Of a DNA stretch of 64,000 nucleotides, positions 1-11,006 are shown piece by piece. The notes beneath the pieces are model-generated. The model was not told the origin of the DNA. It did not search any database and saw only the letters and a program-made list of their open reading frames with translations. This DNA is from Burkholderia vietnamiensis LMG 10929 (lineage in GTDB: Bacteria; Pseudomonadota; Gammaproteobacteria; Burkholderiales; Burkholderiaceae): assembly GCF_000959445.1 (NCBI RefSeq), contig NZ_CP009631.1, positions 868,001 to 932,000 of the forward strand, written 5' to 3'. Numbering within the stretch: position 1 is the first letter of the stretch; each line of letters opens with the position of its first letter. Made by a program: the position numbers and the translations under genes.

Positions 1-1296
1 CTGGATGTCGATGCCGGTGATCTGGCCGAACCCGAACGGCTTCATGAAGTTCGCGATCGCATTGACGCCGAGGTCGCGCGCGAGCATGTAGAAGTAGGTG
101 TCGTTCGACACCATGATCGCCTTGTTCATGTCGACCCAGCCCTGGCCCGAGCGCACGTCGTTGCGGAACGTGTGGCCGCCGAACGTGAAGTAGCCGGGAT
201 CCTGGAAGCCCCAGCCCGGCGTGCGCTTGCCGAGCGTCAGGCCGGCCAGCGCCATGAACGGCTTGTACGTCGAGCCGGGCGGGTAGGTGCCGTGCAGCGG
301 GCGGTTCAGGAGCGGCTTGTCGGGCGAGTTGTTCAGCTCGTCCCAGGTCTGCTGGTCGATGCCGTCGACGAACGAGTTCGGGTCGAAGCTCGGCGACGAC
401 ACGAACGCGAGCACGTCGCCCGTCTTCGGCTCGATCGCGACGAGCGCGCCGCGCTTGCCGGCGAACGCCTGCTCGGCCACCTGCTGCAGCGCGATGTCGA
501 GCGACAGCACGAGGTTGTCGCCGGGCGTCGCCTGCGTGCGCGACAGCGTGCGCACGGGCCGGCCGCCGGCCGTCACCTCGACTTCCTCGAAGCCCGTCAG
601 GCCGTGCAGCTCGGTCTCGTAGCTCTGCTCGACGCCGATCTTGCCGATGTAGTCGGTGCCCTTGTAGTTGTTCGCGTCGCGGCGCGGATCGTAGTGTTCC
701 GGATCGCTGTCGTTGTCGTCGCTCATCGCGTCGATGCGATCCTGGTCGCGCTTCGAGATCCGGCCGATATAGCCGATCACGTGCGCGGCCGTCATGCCGA
801 GCGGATACTGGCGGAACAGCCGCGCGCGCACGTCGACGCCGGGGAAGCGGAAGCGCTGCGCGGTGAAGCGGGCGACTTCGGCGTCGGTCAGGCGCGTGCG
901 GATCGGCAGGCTCTCGAAATTCTTCGAGTCTTCCTGCAGCTTCTTGAAGCGGCGGCGGTCGCGCGCGTCGATCGGAACGATCTCGGACAGCTTGTCGATC
1001 GTGTTGTCGAGCGTGTCGTCGAGCTTCGACGGCGTGATCTCGAGCGTGTACGCCGAGTAGTTCTTCGCGAGCACCACGCCGTTGCGGTCGGTGATGATGC
1101 CGCGGTTCGGCACGATCGGCGCGACCGAGATGCGGTTTTCCTCGGCCTGCAGCGCGTATTTGCCGTGCTGCAGCAGCTGCAGGTAGAAGAAGCGGCTCGC
1201 GAGCAGCCCGAAGCAGACGAACACGAACACGCCCGCCGCCGCGACGCGCAGGCGGAACTTCGAGAGCTGCTGTTGGGTGTCGTTGAATTCGGTCAT
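1..1296 (-). CDS. mrdA: Penicillin-binding protein 2 (elongation transpeptidase), C-terminus outside window
   Basis: Peptidoglycan DD-transpeptidase of the elongasome, acting in the periplasm with RodA and the MreBCD scaffold. The frame starts at ATG 1296 and is still open at base 1, so about 432 residues are visible. A short cytoplasmic N-terminus precedes one membrane anchor (about residues 17-38), then the PBP dimerisation region and the start of the transpeptidase domain. The catalytic serine is S342 in the motif STYK (PPGSTYKPF), and the SxN motif appears as SND near residue 394. The KTG motif lies beyond the window. It is the last visible gene of mreB-mreC-mreD-mrdA; rodA would be expected next. 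Identification is firm from order and motifs. Confidence 0.95.
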   Translation of the reverse strand, partial: MTEFNDTQQQLSKFRLRVAAAGVFVFVCFGLLASRFFYLQLLQHGKYALQAEENRISVAPIVPNRGIITDRNGVVLAKNYSAYTLEITPSKLDDTLDNTIDKLSEIVPIDARDRRRFKKLQEDSKNFESLPIRTRLTDAEVARFTAQRFRFPGVDVRARLFRQYPLGMTAAHVIGYIGRISKRDQDRIDAMSDDNDSDPEHYDPRRDANNYKGTDYIGKIGVEQSYETELHGLTGFEEVEVTAGGRPVRTLSRTQATPGDNLVLSLDIALQQVAEQAFAGKRGALVAIEPKTGDVLAFVSSPSFDPNSFVDGIDQQTWDELNNSPDKPLLNRPLHGTYPPGSTYKPFMALAGLTLGKRTPGWGFQDPGYFTFGGHTFRNDVRSGQGWVDMNKAIMVSNDTYFYMLARDLGVNAIANFMKPFGFGQITGIDIQ

Positions 1297-1406
1297 GCGC
1301 TTACAGTCGATCCGGCCCGCGCACGTCGAGCGCGCGGGCGAGGGGCCGCCTCGGGGCGCTTGGGGCGTGGGGGCGGCAGGTCATCAAGGGGCGGTTCCGG
1401 TGCGGC

Positions 1407-1919
1407 TCAGATCGGACGCGTGTCGTCCGGGTCGACCGGGCGGCGTTGCGGCATCAGCAGCAGATGGCTCGCGATCGGCCACAGCGCGGCCTCGACGAAG
1501 CCGTCCACCAGATAGCGCCAGCCGGGGAACGCGGCGCCCATCATCAGCCGGATCACGAACGGCACCAGTTGCGCGCCGACCAGCAGCGGCGTCACGTACA
1601 GCACCTGCACGCCGATCGGCATCCACAGCACGCGCCGGTGGATCGTGATCGCACCGTACGACAGCAGCGTATAGGCGAGCGCATGCTCGCCGAGCAGCCC
1701 CGCGTCGTGCACGTCCATCAGGATGCCGAGCGCGAACGCGACGCCCATCCCGACCTTGCGCGGCTGATGGATGTTCCAGAACAGCAGCACGAGCGCGACG
1801 AAGTCGGGCACGCCGGGCAGGCGGCCCCACGGCATCAGGTTCAGCAGGAACGCGGCGGCGAGGCTGAAGACGATGAAGTACGGGTTGACCGGCTGCAGGA
1901 TGTATTGCGGGCGATTCAT
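1407..1919 (-). CDS. mreD: Rod shape-determining membrane protein MreD
   Basis: Small integral membrane protein (170 aa) of the elongasome that links MreC and the synthetic enzymes. The sequence is almost wholly hydrophobic and consistent with about five membrane segments; it has little similarity-rich motif content, so the call rests on length, hydropathy and position. Its ATG lies in an ATGA overlap with the mreC stop (1916-1919), indicating translational coupling. A 110-base gap separates it from mrdA downstream. Confidence 0.93.
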   Translation of the reverse strand: MNRPQYILQPVNPYFIVFSLAAAFLLNLMPWGRLPGVPDFVALVLLFWNIHQPRKVGMGVAFALGILMDVHDAGLLGEHALAYTLLSYGAITIHRRVLWMPIGVQVLYVTPLLVGAQLVPFVIRLMMGAAFPGWRYLVDGFVEAALWPIASHLLLMPQRRPVDPDDTRPI

Positions 1920-2944
1920 CGCTGGGCTCCTGGTTGCCCGGCCGCGGGCTGCGCGGGCGCCGCCGGAGCCGCTGCCGCAGGCGTCGCGCCCGGTGCGGCG
2001 GCCGGCTTCGCGTCGGCCTTCTCCTTGTCGACCTTCGCCGCGCCCTTCACGCCTTTCTTGCCCTTCGCGTTCTTGTCGGCCGGCTCGGGCTCGGCCGGGC
2101 GCGGCGGGACGTCGCTGCGGTAATGCAGCACCAGCATCTCGCGCGCGCCGCGCACCGCGGCGATCGGCGCGCAGGTCACGCGCGCGAACGCGGTATCGGC
2201 GAGCTTGTCGACGCGCACGACCTTCGCGACCGGCAGGCCGGGCGGATAGACGCCGTCGAGGCCGCTCGTGACGAGCTCGTCGCCCGCGACGAGGTCCGAG
2301 CTGGTCGGCACGAAGCGCAGATCCAGCGCATCGCCCTTCGGCGTGCCGTAGATCACGCTGCGCAGGCCGGTGCGCAGCACCTGCACCGGAATCGCGAGAT
2401 CGCGGTCGGTGATCAGCGTGACTTCCGCCTGCAGCGGGAACACGCGCGTGACCTGGCCGACCACGCCGTCCTCGCTGACGACCGGCGCGCCGTGCTGGAT
2501 GCCCTGTTGCGAGCCTTGCCCGATGACGATCTTCTGCGTGAACGGGTCGCTCGTGTCGTACTGGATCTCGACCGGCGTCGATTGCGTCGCGATGTGCTGG
2601 CGCAGCTCGAGCACCGCGCGCAGATGGATGTTTTCCTGCGCCAGCACCGCGGCCTGGTTGGCCTGGGTGGACAGCTGCAGGTTGCGCTTGCGCAGCGCGT
2701 CGTTCTCGTGGCGCAGCGACGCGCCGGTGACCGCGATGTCGGCCGCGCCCATGAACAGGTCGCGCGGCACGAGCGCCGCGCGCTGCAACGGGTACAGCAC
2801 GGTGCCGAGCACGCCGCGGACGATTTCGAGCGTGCTGAAGCGCGCGTCCGACACGAGGAGCGCGATGGCGAGGGCGACGAAGAAGATGAGCCGCGCGAGC
2901 GCAGGCGGACCTTGCTTGAAGAGAGGCGGCGGACTGTATTCCAT
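1916..2944 (-). CDS. mreC: Rod shape-determining protein MreC
   Basis: Periplasmic scaffold of the elongasome, 342 aa. A short N-terminal cytoplasmic stretch is followed by a membrane anchor at about residues 14-35, then a predicted coiled coil (about 65-105) and the paired beta-barrel domains typical of MreC (about 110-280). The last roughly 60 residues are low-complexity Lys/Ala/Pro-rich sequence, longer than in E. coli MreC but common as a variable tail. It overlaps mreD by four bases and follows mreB after 128 bases. Confidence 0.95.
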   Translation of the reverse strand: MEYSPPPLFKQGPPALARLIFFVALAIALLVSDARFSTLEIVRGVLGTVLYPLQRAALVPRDLFMGAADIAVTGASLRHENDALRKRNLQLSTQANQAAVLAQENIHLRAVLELRQHIATQSTPVEIQYDTSDPFTQKIVIGQGSQQGIQHGAPVVSEDGVVGQVTRVFPLQAEVTLITDRDLAIPVQVLRTGLRSVIYGTPKGDALDLRFVPTSSDLVAGDELVTSGLDGVYPPGLPVAKVVRVDKLADTAFARVTCAPIAAVRGAREMLVLHYRSDVPPRPAEPEPADKNAKGKKGVKGAAKVDKEKADAKPAAAPGATPAAAAPAAPAQPAAGQPGAQR

Positions 2945-3072
2945 GGTCGGCGCCGGGCGCGTGGTGATCGGTTAAATAATGCTCAGACGCGCAAACGGCG
3001 TGGCGGTTCGTTCTGAGCGAGCGATCCGGCCACGCCGCGCGTGCGTCATGTCAAACGGGACTGCCTAGGCGA

Positions 3073-4116
<1,044 letters not shown>

Positions 4117-4483
4117 TCAGAATCCTGTTTCGCTCTGAGCCGGCCCTGGATAGCGAGCGCTGAGGGCGGCAGCGGAAAAAATAACAGCCTCGGGAAGCGT
4201 GGCGGAAGCGGCCGCCGCGGCGCACGAAGCTGCGAGTGATGTCTACCGGGAACCGCACGAAGCACGCACGGCTTGCCGAAGCGGCGAAACGGTGCGGGAA
4301 AAGGCTGGCCGGGTTTGGGTCGAACGCGTAATGATACCTTATAATTTCGCGGTATTTGAACCGAAACGGACGGTATTTTTGCCGCTTCGGTCCCGATTTT
4401 TGAGGGTGGGATCGCACCCTCCAACCCCCCGCCGCAGCGCGGTTTCAGATTGCGCTGCGCAGTCTTGTTTTTCCGGTGATCGC
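4117..4483. other. Divergent intergenic region between mreB and gatC
   Basis: This 367-base stretch separates two divergent operons and must hold both promoters. It is visibly more AT-rich around 4325-4385 than the flanking genes. I see no convincing gene in it; open frames extending gatC upstream lack coding character and the established GatC start is at 4484. The mreB promoter could not be placed with confidence. Confidence 0.7.
4340..4345 (+). promoter_or_regulatory. Candidate -10 box for gatCAB
   Basis: A perfect TATAAT lies 138 bases upstream of gatC in the AT-rich part of the spacer. The region about 17 bases further upstream has no good -35 hexamer (nearest TTGGGT with a 19-base gap), so this is only a candidate. 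Confidence 0.4.
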
Positions 4484-4783
4484 ATGGCCCTGACCCTGAC
4501 CGATGTGAAACGCATCGCGCACCTGGCGCGACTCGAAATGGCCGACGCCGACGCCGAGCACACGCTCGGCCAGCTCAATGAGTTCTTCGGCCTCGTCGAG
4601 CAGATGCAGGCGGTCGACACCGCCGGCATCGCGCCGCTCGCCCACCCGATCGAACAGATCCAGGAAGTCGCGCAGCGCCTGCGCGACGACGCCGTGACGG
4701 AAGTCGTCAATCGCGACGACAACCAGCGTCCGGCGCCGGCCGTCCAGGACGGCCTCTATCTCGTGCCGAAGGTGATCGAGTAA
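4484..4783 (+). CDS. gatC: Asp/Glu-tRNA(Asn/Gln) amidotransferase subunit C
   Basis: Small subunit (99 aa) that stabilises GatA in the GatCAB complex, which converts misacylated Glu-tRNA(Gln) and Asp-tRNA(Asn) to the cognate amides. The ATG at 4484 gives the usual GatC start [18 protein letters not shown] and length. The frame stays open upstream to 4199, but that part does not resemble GatC. First gene of gatC-gatA-gatB, with 68 bases to gatA. Confidence 0.96.
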   Translation: MALTLTDVKRIAHLARLEMADADAEHTLGQLNEFFGLVEQMQAVDTAGIAPLAHPIEQIQEVAQRLRDDAVTEVVNRDDNQRPAPAVQDGLYLVPKVIE

Positions 4784-4851
4784 GCCTTCGACGACACGCG
4801 CGCCGGCGCCACGCCGCGCGCGCGACCCAGAATTCCCAGGAAAACCACTCA

Positions 4852-6342
4852 ATGCACGCAAAAAGCCTGACCGAACTGCGCGCCGCGCTCGCCGCCAAGG
4901 AATGCTCGGCCGTCGAGCTCGCGCAGCTGTACCTGAAACGGATCGACGCGGCACGCGACCTGAACGCGTTCGTCCACGTCGACGCCGACCTCACCCTCGC
5001 GCAGGCGAAGGCCGCCGACGCCGAGCTCGCGCGCGGCGCGGGCGGCCCGCTGACCGGCGTGCCGATCGCGCACAAGGACGTGTTCGTCACGCGCGGCTGG
5101 CGCTCGACCGCCGGCTCGAAGATGCTCGAAAACTACCAGAGCCCGTTCGATGCGACCGTCGTCGCCCGCCTGCAGGCGGCCGGCATGGTCACGCTCGGCA
5201 AGACCAACATGGACGAGTTCGCGATGGGCTCGTCGAACGAAAACTCCGCGTTCGGCGCGGTGAAGAACCCGTGGGACACCCACGCGGTGCCGGGCGGCAG
5301 CTCGGGCGGCAGCTCGGCCGCCGTCGCCGCGCGCCTCGCGCCGGCCGCCACCGGCACCGACACCGGCGGCTCGATTCGCCAGCCCGCGTCGTTCGCGGGC
5401 GTGACGGGCATCAAGCCGACCTACGGCCGCGTGTCGCGTTACGGGATGATCGCGTTCGCGTCGTCGCTCGACCAGGGCGGCCCGATGGCGCAGAGCGCGT
5501 CCGACTGCGCGCTGCTGCTGAACGCGATGGCCGGCTTCGACGAGCGCGACTCGACGAGCCTCGAGCGCGACGACGAAGACTTCACGCGCCACCTCGGCCA
5601 GCCGTGGACGGCCGGCAGCGACGCGGCCAGGCCGCTCGCCGGGCTGCGCATCGGCCTGCCGAACGAGTATTTCGGCGCGGGCCTCGCCGACGACGTGCGC
5701 GCGACGATCGACGCGGCGCTCAAGCAATATGAAGCGCTCGGCGCGACGCTCGTGCCGGTGTCGCTGCCGAAGACGGAGCTGTCGATTCCCGTCTACTACG
5801 TGATCGCGCCGGCGGAAGCGTCGTCGAACCTGTCGCGGTTCGACGGCGTGCGCTTCGGCCACCGCGCCGCGCAGTACGGAGATCTGCTCGACATGTACAA
5901 GAAGTCGCGCGCCGAAGGCTTCGGCCCCGAGGTGAAGCGCCGGATCCTGGTCGGCACCTACGTGCTGTCGCACGGCTACTACGACGCCTACTACCTGCAG
6001 GCGCAGAAGATCCGCCGCATCGTCGCGCAGGATTTCCAGGAAGCGTTCAAGTCCTGCGACGTGATCATGGGCCCGGCGTCGCCGACGGTCGCATGGGATC
6101 TCGGCGCGAAGGGCGACGATCCGGTGCAGATGTATCTCGCCGACATCTACACGCTGTCCGTGAGCCTCGCCGGCCTGCCCGGCATGAGCGTGCCGTGCGG
6201 CTTCGGCGCCGGCGCGAACGCGAAGCGCCCGGTCGGTCTGCAGATCATCGGCAACTATTTCAACGAAGCCCGGATGCTGCAGGTCGCCGATGCGTTCCAG
6301 CGCGCGACCGACTGGCACAAGCAAGTACCGGCAGGGGTGTAA
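4852..6342 (+). CDS. gatA: Asp/Glu-tRNA(Asn/Gln) amidotransferase subunit A
   Basis: Amidase subunit, 496 aa, releasing ammonia from glutamine for transamidation of mischarged tRNA. The amidase-signature triad is visible: K75 in AHKDVF, the cis-serine S150 in the Gly/Ser-rich loop GGSSGGSS, and the nucleophile S174 in [11 protein letters not shown]. The 24-residue spacing between the serines is that of characterised GatA. It ends four bases before gatB, so the two are probably translationally coupled. The long open frames on the opposite strand are GC shadows. Confidence 0.97.
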   Translation: MHAKSLTELRAALAAKECSAVELAQLYLKRIDAARDLNAFVHVDADLTLAQAKAADAELARGAGGPLTGVPIAHKDVFVTRGWRSTAGSKMLENYQSPFDATVVARLQAAGMVTLGKTNMDEFAMGSSNENSAFGAVKNPWDTHAVPGGSSGGSSAAVAARLAPAATGTDTGGSIRQPASFAGVTGIKPTYGRVSRYGMIAFASSLDQGGPMAQSASDCALLLNAMAGFDERDSTSLERDDEDFTRHLGQPWTAGSDAARPLAGLRIGLPNEYFGAGLADDVRATIDAALKQYEALGATLVPVSLPKTELSIPVYYVIAPAEASSNLSRFDGVRFGHRAAQYGDLLDMYKKSRAEGFGPEVKRRILVGTYVLSHGYYDAYYLQAQKIRRIVAQDFQEAFKSCDVIMGPASPTVAWDLGAKGDDPVQMYLADIYTLSVSLAGLPGMSVPCGFGAGANAKRPVGLQIIGNYFNEARMLQVADAFQRATDWHKQVPAGV

Positions 6343-6346
6343 GCAT

Positions 6347-7819
6347 ATGACTCAATGGGAAGTCGTCATCGGTCTCGAGACGCACGCGCAACTGTCGACC
6401 GTCTCGAAGATTTTCTCCGGCGCGCCGACGCAGTTCGGCGCCGAGCCGAACACGCAGGCCTGCCCGGTCGATCTGGCGCTGCCGGGCGTGCTGCCGGTGC
6501 TGAACCGCGGCGCGGTCGAGCGGGCGATCCGCTTCGGCCTCGCGATCGGCTCGACCATCGCGCCGCGCAGCATCTTCGCGCGCAAGAATTATTTCTACCC
6601 CGATCTGCCGAAGGGCTATCAGATCAGCCAGTACGAGATCCCGGTCGTCCAGGGCGGCCAGATCACGATCCAGGTGCCGGCCAACGAAAAGGCCGGCAAG
6701 CCGGCGTACGAGAAGACGGTCAACCTGACCCGCGCGCATCTCGAGGAAGATGCGGGCAAGTCGCTGCATGAAGACTTCGCCGGGATGACCGGGATCGACC
6801 TGAACCGCGCGGGCACGCCGCTGCTCGAGATCGTCACCGAGCCGGAAATGCGCAGCGCGGCCGAGGCCGTCGCCTATGCGAAGGCGCTGCACGCGCTCGT
6901 CGTGTGGCTCGGCATCTGCGACGGCAACATGCAGGAAGGCTCGTTCCGCTGCGACGCGAACGTGTCGGTGCGCCCGGTCGGCCAGGAGAAGTTCGGCACG
7001 CGCGCCGAGATCAAGAACCTGAACTCGTTCCGCTTCCTCGAGGAGGCGATCAACTACGAAGTGCGGCGCCAGATCGAGCTGATCGAGGACGGCGGCGAAG
7101 TCGTGCAGGAAACGCGCCTGTACGATCCGGACAAGCGCGAGACGCGCTCGATGCGCAGCAAGGAAGACGCGCACGACTACCGCTACTTCCCCGACCCCGA
7201 CCTGCTGCCGCTCGTGATCGGCCAGGACTGGATCGAGCGCGTGCAGGCCGGGATGCCCGAGCTGCCGGCCGCGATCCAGCAGCGCTTCGTCGACCAGTAC
7301 GGCGTGTCCGCGTACGACGCCGGCGTTCTGACGTCGAGCAAGGCGATGGCCGCGTACTTCGAGGCGGTGGTCGCGAAGGCCGGCGCGGCGAACGCGAAGA
7401 TCGCCGCGAACTGGCTGATGGGCGACGTATCGTCGCAGCTGAACCGCGACGGCATCGAGATCGACGCGATTCCGGTGTCGGCCGCGCAGCTCGCGCTGGT
7501 GCTGCAGCGCATCGCCGACGGCACGATCTCGAACAAGATCGCGAAGGAAATCTTCGCGACGATCTGGGACGAGAAGGCAACCGATGAAGGTGCGGCCGAC
7601 CGCATCATCGACGCGAAGGGCCTCAAGCAGATCTCCGACACCGGCGCGCTGGAGGCGATCATCGACGAGGTGCTCGCGGCGAACGCGAAATCGGTCGAGG
7701 AATTCCGCGCGGGCAAGGAGAAGGCGTTCAACGCGCTGATCGGCCAGGCGATGAAGGCGACCAAGGGCAAGGCCAATCCGCAGCAGGTCAACGAGCTGTT
7801 GAAGAAGAAGCTCGGCTGA
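6347..7819 (+). CDS. gatB: Asp/Glu-tRNA(Asn/Gln) amidotransferase subunit B
   Basis: Kinase/tRNA-binding subunit, 490 aa, which phosphorylates the misacylated tRNA carboxylate and receives ammonia from GatA. The start ATG 6347 ([16 protein letters not shown]) has an AGGGGTG ribosome site inside the end of gatA; earlier in-frame codons lie within gatA and give a non-family N-terminus. The catalytic cradle occupies about residues 1-290, and the YqeY-like tail domain forms the last 150 residues, ending in a lysine-rich LLKKKLG. A hairpin terminator follows at 7849. Confidence 0.97.
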   Translation: MTQWEVVIGLETHAQLSTVSKIFSGAPTQFGAEPNTQACPVDLALPGVLPVLNRGAVERAIRFGLAIGSTIAPRSIFARKNYFYPDLPKGYQISQYEIPVVQGGQITIQVPANEKAGKPAYEKTVNLTRAHLEEDAGKSLHEDFAGMTGIDLNRAGTPLLEIVTEPEMRSAAEAVAYAKALHALVVWLGICDGNMQEGSFRCDANVSVRPVGQEKFGTRAEIKNLNSFRFLEEAINYEVRRQIELIEDGGEVVQETRLYDPDKRETRSMRSKEDAHDYRYFPDPDLLPLVIGQDWIERVQAGMPELPAAIQQRFVDQYGVSAYDAGVLTSSKAMAAYFEAVVAKAGAANAKIAANWLMGDVSSQLNRDGIEIDAIPVSAAQLALVLQRIADGTISNKIAKEIFATIWDEKATDEGAADRIIDAKGLKQISDTGALEAIIDEVLAANAKSVEEFRAGKEKAFNALIGQAMKATKGKANPQQVNELLKKKLG

Positions 7820-7848
7820 ACGTGGCCGCGCACCTGAGCCGCGTGTGA

Positions 7849-7887
7849 CGACGGGCCGCCGCCGAACCTGTTCGGGGCGGCCCGTCG
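7849..7887 (+). terminator. Hairpin terminator after gatB
   Basis: Twelve-base GC stem (7849-7860 with 7876-7887) capped by a second five-base stem (7862-7866 with 7871-7875). The T-tract after it is weak (CTTTGG), so termination may be partial. Confidence 0.55.
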
Positions 7888-7944
7888 CTTTGGCGGATGC
7901 GCTATCGTGTGCGACTGACCGCGCACCGTCCAACGGAGGAACGA

Positions 7945-8784
7945 ATGGCGAAACAACCGTCGCTCGACGATTTCCGCGTGCCGTACGGCACGCGCGACAA
8001 GGCAGCTGCCGCATTCACGCTCGACGCGTTCGATCCGGCGGCGAAGCCGTTCTCGTCGGGCTCGAAGGACACCGACCGCGAACGGCTGTCGGCCGTGTCG
8101 ACCGAACTCGACACGCATCAGGAACGCCTGCACGCGCAGCACAAGAAGCGCGTGCTGCTGGTGTTGCAGGGCATGGACACCAGCGGCAAGGACGGCACCG
8201 TGCGCGCGGTGTTCCGCGAAGTCGATCCGCTCGGCCTGCGCGTCGTGCCGTTCAAGGCGCCGACGCCGATCGAGGCCGCGCACGACTTCCTGTGGCGCGT
8301 GCATGCGCAGGTGCCGGCCGCGGGCGAGCTCGCGATCTTCAATCGCAGCCACTATGAAGACGTGCTGGTGCCGCGCGTGCTCGGCATGATCGACGCGAAG
8401 GAATGCGAGCGCCGCTACCGGCAGATCCGCGATTTCGAGACGATGCTGGTCGAGAGCGGCACGACGATCGTCAAGTGCTTCCTGCACATCTCGAAGGACG
8501 AGCAGCGCGCGCGGCTGCAGGCGCGCATCGACGATCCGACCAAGCACTGGAAGTTCGACATCGCCGATCTCGACGCGCGCAAGCACTGGGATGCGTATCA
8601 GTCGGCATACCGCGATGCGCTCGCCGCGACGTCGGTCGAGCATGCGCCGTGGTACGTGATTCCGGCGAACTCGAAGACGCACCGCAACGTGATGATCGCC
8701 GAGCTGCTGCTGCGCACGCTGACCGACATGAAGCTCGAATTCCCGCCGCCGAAGCCGGAGCTCGAAGGCGTGAAGATCAGCTAG
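7945..8784 (+). CDS. Polyphosphate kinase 2 family nucleotide phosphotransferase
   Basis: PPK2-type enzyme, 279 aa, transferring phosphate between inorganic polyphosphate and nucleotides in the cytoplasm. The Walker A loop is GMDTSGKDG near residue 75. The NRSHYEDVLVPRV segment is the PPK2 Walker B/acidic region, and the following helix-rich part with RQIRDFE and KHWKF is the lid. The chosen ATG 7945 has a strong GGAGGA site five bases upstream; a longer frame to 7897 lacks this. I cannot assign the AMP-, ADP- or GDP-preferring class from sequence alone. It is a stand-alone gene followed by xth 46 bases later. Confidence 0.9.
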   Translation: MAKQPSLDDFRVPYGTRDKAAAAFTLDAFDPAAKPFSSGSKDTDRERLSAVSTELDTHQERLHAQHKKRVLLVLQGMDTSGKDGTVRAVFREVDPLGLRVVPFKAPTPIEAAHDFLWRVHAQVPAAGELAIFNRSHYEDVLVPRVLGMIDAKECERRYRQIRDFETMLVESGTTIVKCFLHISKDEQRARLQARIDDPTKHWKFDIADLDARKHWDAYQSAYRDALAATSVEHAPWYVIPANSKTHRNVMIAELLLRTLTDMKLEFPPPKPELEGVKIS

Positions 8785-8830
8785 CGATCCCGTCAAACCC
8801 ATCGAAACGAACAGAACCACGGAACCCGAC

Positions 8831-9604
8831 ATGATGCGAGTGATTACCGCCAACCTGAACGGCATCCGCTCCGCCGCGAAGAAGGGCTTCTTCGACTGGC
8901 TCGGCGAACAGAACGCCGACTGCGTGTGCGTGCAGGAAATCAAGGTGTCGGCCGACGACCTGCCGGCCGAATTCGTCGAGCCGCACGGCTTCAAGAGCTA
9001 TTTCCATCACGCGGCGAAGAAGGGCTACAGCGGTGCGGGCGTGTACAGCCGCCGTGAGCCCGACGACGTGATCATCGGCTTCGGCAGCAGCGAATTCGAT
9101 CCCGAGGGGCGCTACGTCGAGGCGCGTTACGGCAAGCTGTCGGTCGTGTCGGTGTACGTGCCGTCCGGCTCGAGCGGCGAAGAGCGCCAGCAGGCGAAGT
9201 ACCGCTTCATGGACGAATTCATGCCGCATCTCGCCGAGCTGAAGCAGCAGCGTGAGGTGATCCTGTGCGGCGACGTGAACATCGTCCACAAGGAAATCGA
9301 CATCAAGAACTGGAAGAGCAACCAGAAGAACTCGGGCTGCCTGCCCGAGGAGCGCGCGTGGCTCACGCAGCTGTTCGACGAGGTCGGCTACGTCGACGTG
9401 TTCCGCACGCTGGACCCGCGCCCCGAGCAGTACACGTGGTGGAGCAACCGCGGCCAGGCGTACGCGAAGAACGTCGGGTGGCGCATCGACTACCAGATCG
9501 CGACGCCGGGCGTCGCGGGCACCGCGAAAAGCACGTCGATCTTCAAGGACATCAAGTTCAGCGATCACGCGCCGCTGACGGTCGATTACGACTACAAGAA
9601 GTGA
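8831..9604 (+). CDS. xth: Exodeoxyribonuclease III (AP endonuclease family)
   Basis: DNA repair nuclease of the exonuclease III/APE1 family, 257 aa, cutting at abasic sites and trimming 3' ends. Visible motifs are ITANLNGIRSA at the N-terminus, VQEIKV (metal-binding Glu), the GDVNIVH core, WWSNRG, and the C-terminal SDHAPLTVDYD with the catalytic His. The gene begins with tandem ATG codons (8831 and 8834); either could initiate. It ends 74 bases before a strong bidirectional terminator. Confidence 0.93.
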   Translation: MMRVITANLNGIRSAAKKGFFDWLGEQNADCVCVQEIKVSADDLPAEFVEPHGFKSYFHHAAKKGYSGAGVYSRREPDDVIIGFGSSEFDPEGRYVEARYGKLSVVSVYVPSGSSGEERQQAKYRFMDEFMPHLAELKQQREVILCGDVNIVHKEIDIKNWKSNQKNSGCLPEERAWLTQLFDEVGYVDVFRTLDPRPEQYTWWSNRGQAYAKNVGWRIDYQIATPGVAGTAKSTSIFKDIKFSDHAPLTVDYDYKK

Positions 9605-9677
9605 GCGGCGGCATCGGCGTAACGCGAGATGCGAATTGCGCGTTACGCGGCCGTCGGGCCGTTCCGACGGTCGATGA

Positions 9678-9715
9678 AAAACGGGCCGCATGTCCTTCGA
9701 CATGCGGCCCGTTTT
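9678..9715. terminator. Bidirectional terminator between xth and the alcohol dehydrogenase gene
   Basis: Thirteen-base GC stem (9682-9694 with 9699-9711), loop CTTC, flanked by AAAA on the left and TTTT on the right, so it reads as an intrinsic terminator on both strands. The two flanking genes converge here. Confidence 0.85.
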
Positions 9716-9729
9716 CGTTGCGACGCCGG

Positions 9730-10782
9730 TTACTGCGCGAGCGACGCCATGTCGACCACGAACCGGTACTTCACGTCGCTCTTGAGCATCCGTTCGTACG
9801 CGGCATTGATCTGCTGCATCGGGATGACCTCGATGTCCGACGTGATCCCGTGCTGCGCGCAGAAATCGAGCATCTCCTGCGTTTCGGCGATCCCGCCGAT
9901 CAGCGAGCCCGCGAGACGGCGGCGCTTGAAGATCAGGTTGAACACCTGCGGCGACGGATGGTCGTGCTCGGGTGCGCCGACGAGCGTCATCGTGCCGTCG
10001 CGCTTCAGCAGGTTCAGGAACGGGTTCAGGTCGTGCTGCGCGGCGACCGTGTTGAGGATGAAGTCGAAGCTGTTCAGGTGCGCGTTCATCTGCGCTTCGT
10101 CCTTCGAGACCACCACTTCGTGCGCGCCGAGCCGCTTGCCGTCTTCGATCTTCGACGGCGACGTCGTGAACAGCACGACGTGCGCGCCCATCGCGCGGGC
10201 GAGCTTCACGCCCATGTGGCCGAGGCCGCCCAGGCCGACGATCCCGACCTTCTTGCCGGGGCCGGCGTTCCACTGGCGCAGCGGCGAATAGGTCGTGATC
10301 CCCGCGCACAGCAGCGGCGCGGCGCCGGCCGGATCGAGCGACTCGGGCACGCGCAGCACGAACGCCTCGTCGACGACGATCCGCGTCGAATAGCCGCCGT
10401 ACGTGACCTCGCCCGTCACGCGGTCCTGGCCGTTGTAGGTGCCGACGAAGCCGTTCTCGCAATACTGCTCGAGGCCTTCCGCGCAACTCGGGCAGGTGCG
10501 GCACGAATCGACGAGACAGCCGACGCCGACCAGCTCGCCGACCTTGAAGCGCGAGACCTGCGGGCCGGTCGCGCTGACGCGGCCGACGATTTCATGGCCC
10601 GGCACGACCGGGTAGATCGTGTTGCGCCACTCGTTGCGGGCCTGATGAAGGTCCGAGTGGCAGACGCCGCAGTACAGCACCTCGATCTGCACGTCGAGGT
10701 CGCGCAGCGCGCGGCGCTGGAGTTCGAAAGGGGCGAGCGGCGAGCGCGCGTCGGTCGCCGCGTAAGCGTAGGTTGTGCTCAT
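9730..10782 (-). CDS. Zinc-dependent NAD(P) alcohol dehydrogenase (YahK/cinnamyl-alcohol type)
   Basis: Medium-chain dehydrogenase, 350 aa, that probably reduces aldehydes to alcohols with NADPH. Catalytic zinc ligands are in GVCHSD (C41) and the PGHE motif. The structural zinc lobe is CRTCPSCAEGLEQYC with four cysteines, and the Rossmann loop is GLGGLGHMG. Sequence layout matches the YahK/cinnamyl-alcohol dehydrogenase branch. It faces away from an AraC-type gene across 224 bases, an arrangement like yqhD-yqhC of E. coli, which suggests (inference) that the regulator controls it in response to aldehydes. Confidence 0.9.
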   Translation of the reverse strand: MSTTYAYAATDARSPLAPFELQRRALRDLDVQIEVLYCGVCHSDLHQARNEWRNTIYPVVPGHEIVGRVSATGPQVSRFKVGELVGVGCLVDSCRTCPSCAEGLEQYCENGFVGTYNGQDRVTGEVTYGGYSTRIVVDEAFVLRVPESLDPAGAAPLLCAGITTYSPLRQWNAGPGKKVGIVGLGGLGHMGVKLARAMGAHVVLFTTSPSKIEDGKRLGAHEVVVSKDEAQMNAHLNSFDFILNTVAAQHDLNPFLNLLKRDGTMTLVGAPEHDHPSPQVFNLIFKRRRLAGSLIGGIAETQEMLDFCAQHGITSDIEVIPMQQINAAYERMLKSDVKYRFVVDMASLAQ

Positions 10783-11006
10783 GCAATGGGCTCCTGATCC
10801 GGAAATCCGGCAAAACGGGCTGCCGCCGCGTCATGTGGCGGCGCGGCGAGACAGGCTCCCATCCTAAGGAGCGCGCCGCGCCGGCGAAATACACGAAGGT
10901 CTGGAAGATTTGCCTATTCCTCTCGAATTTGGCGCGGACAGCCGCCGGGACGCTTTCCCGGTGCTACATTGCGAGCCTGATTCTCTTGCCGGACAGGACG
11001 ACGCCG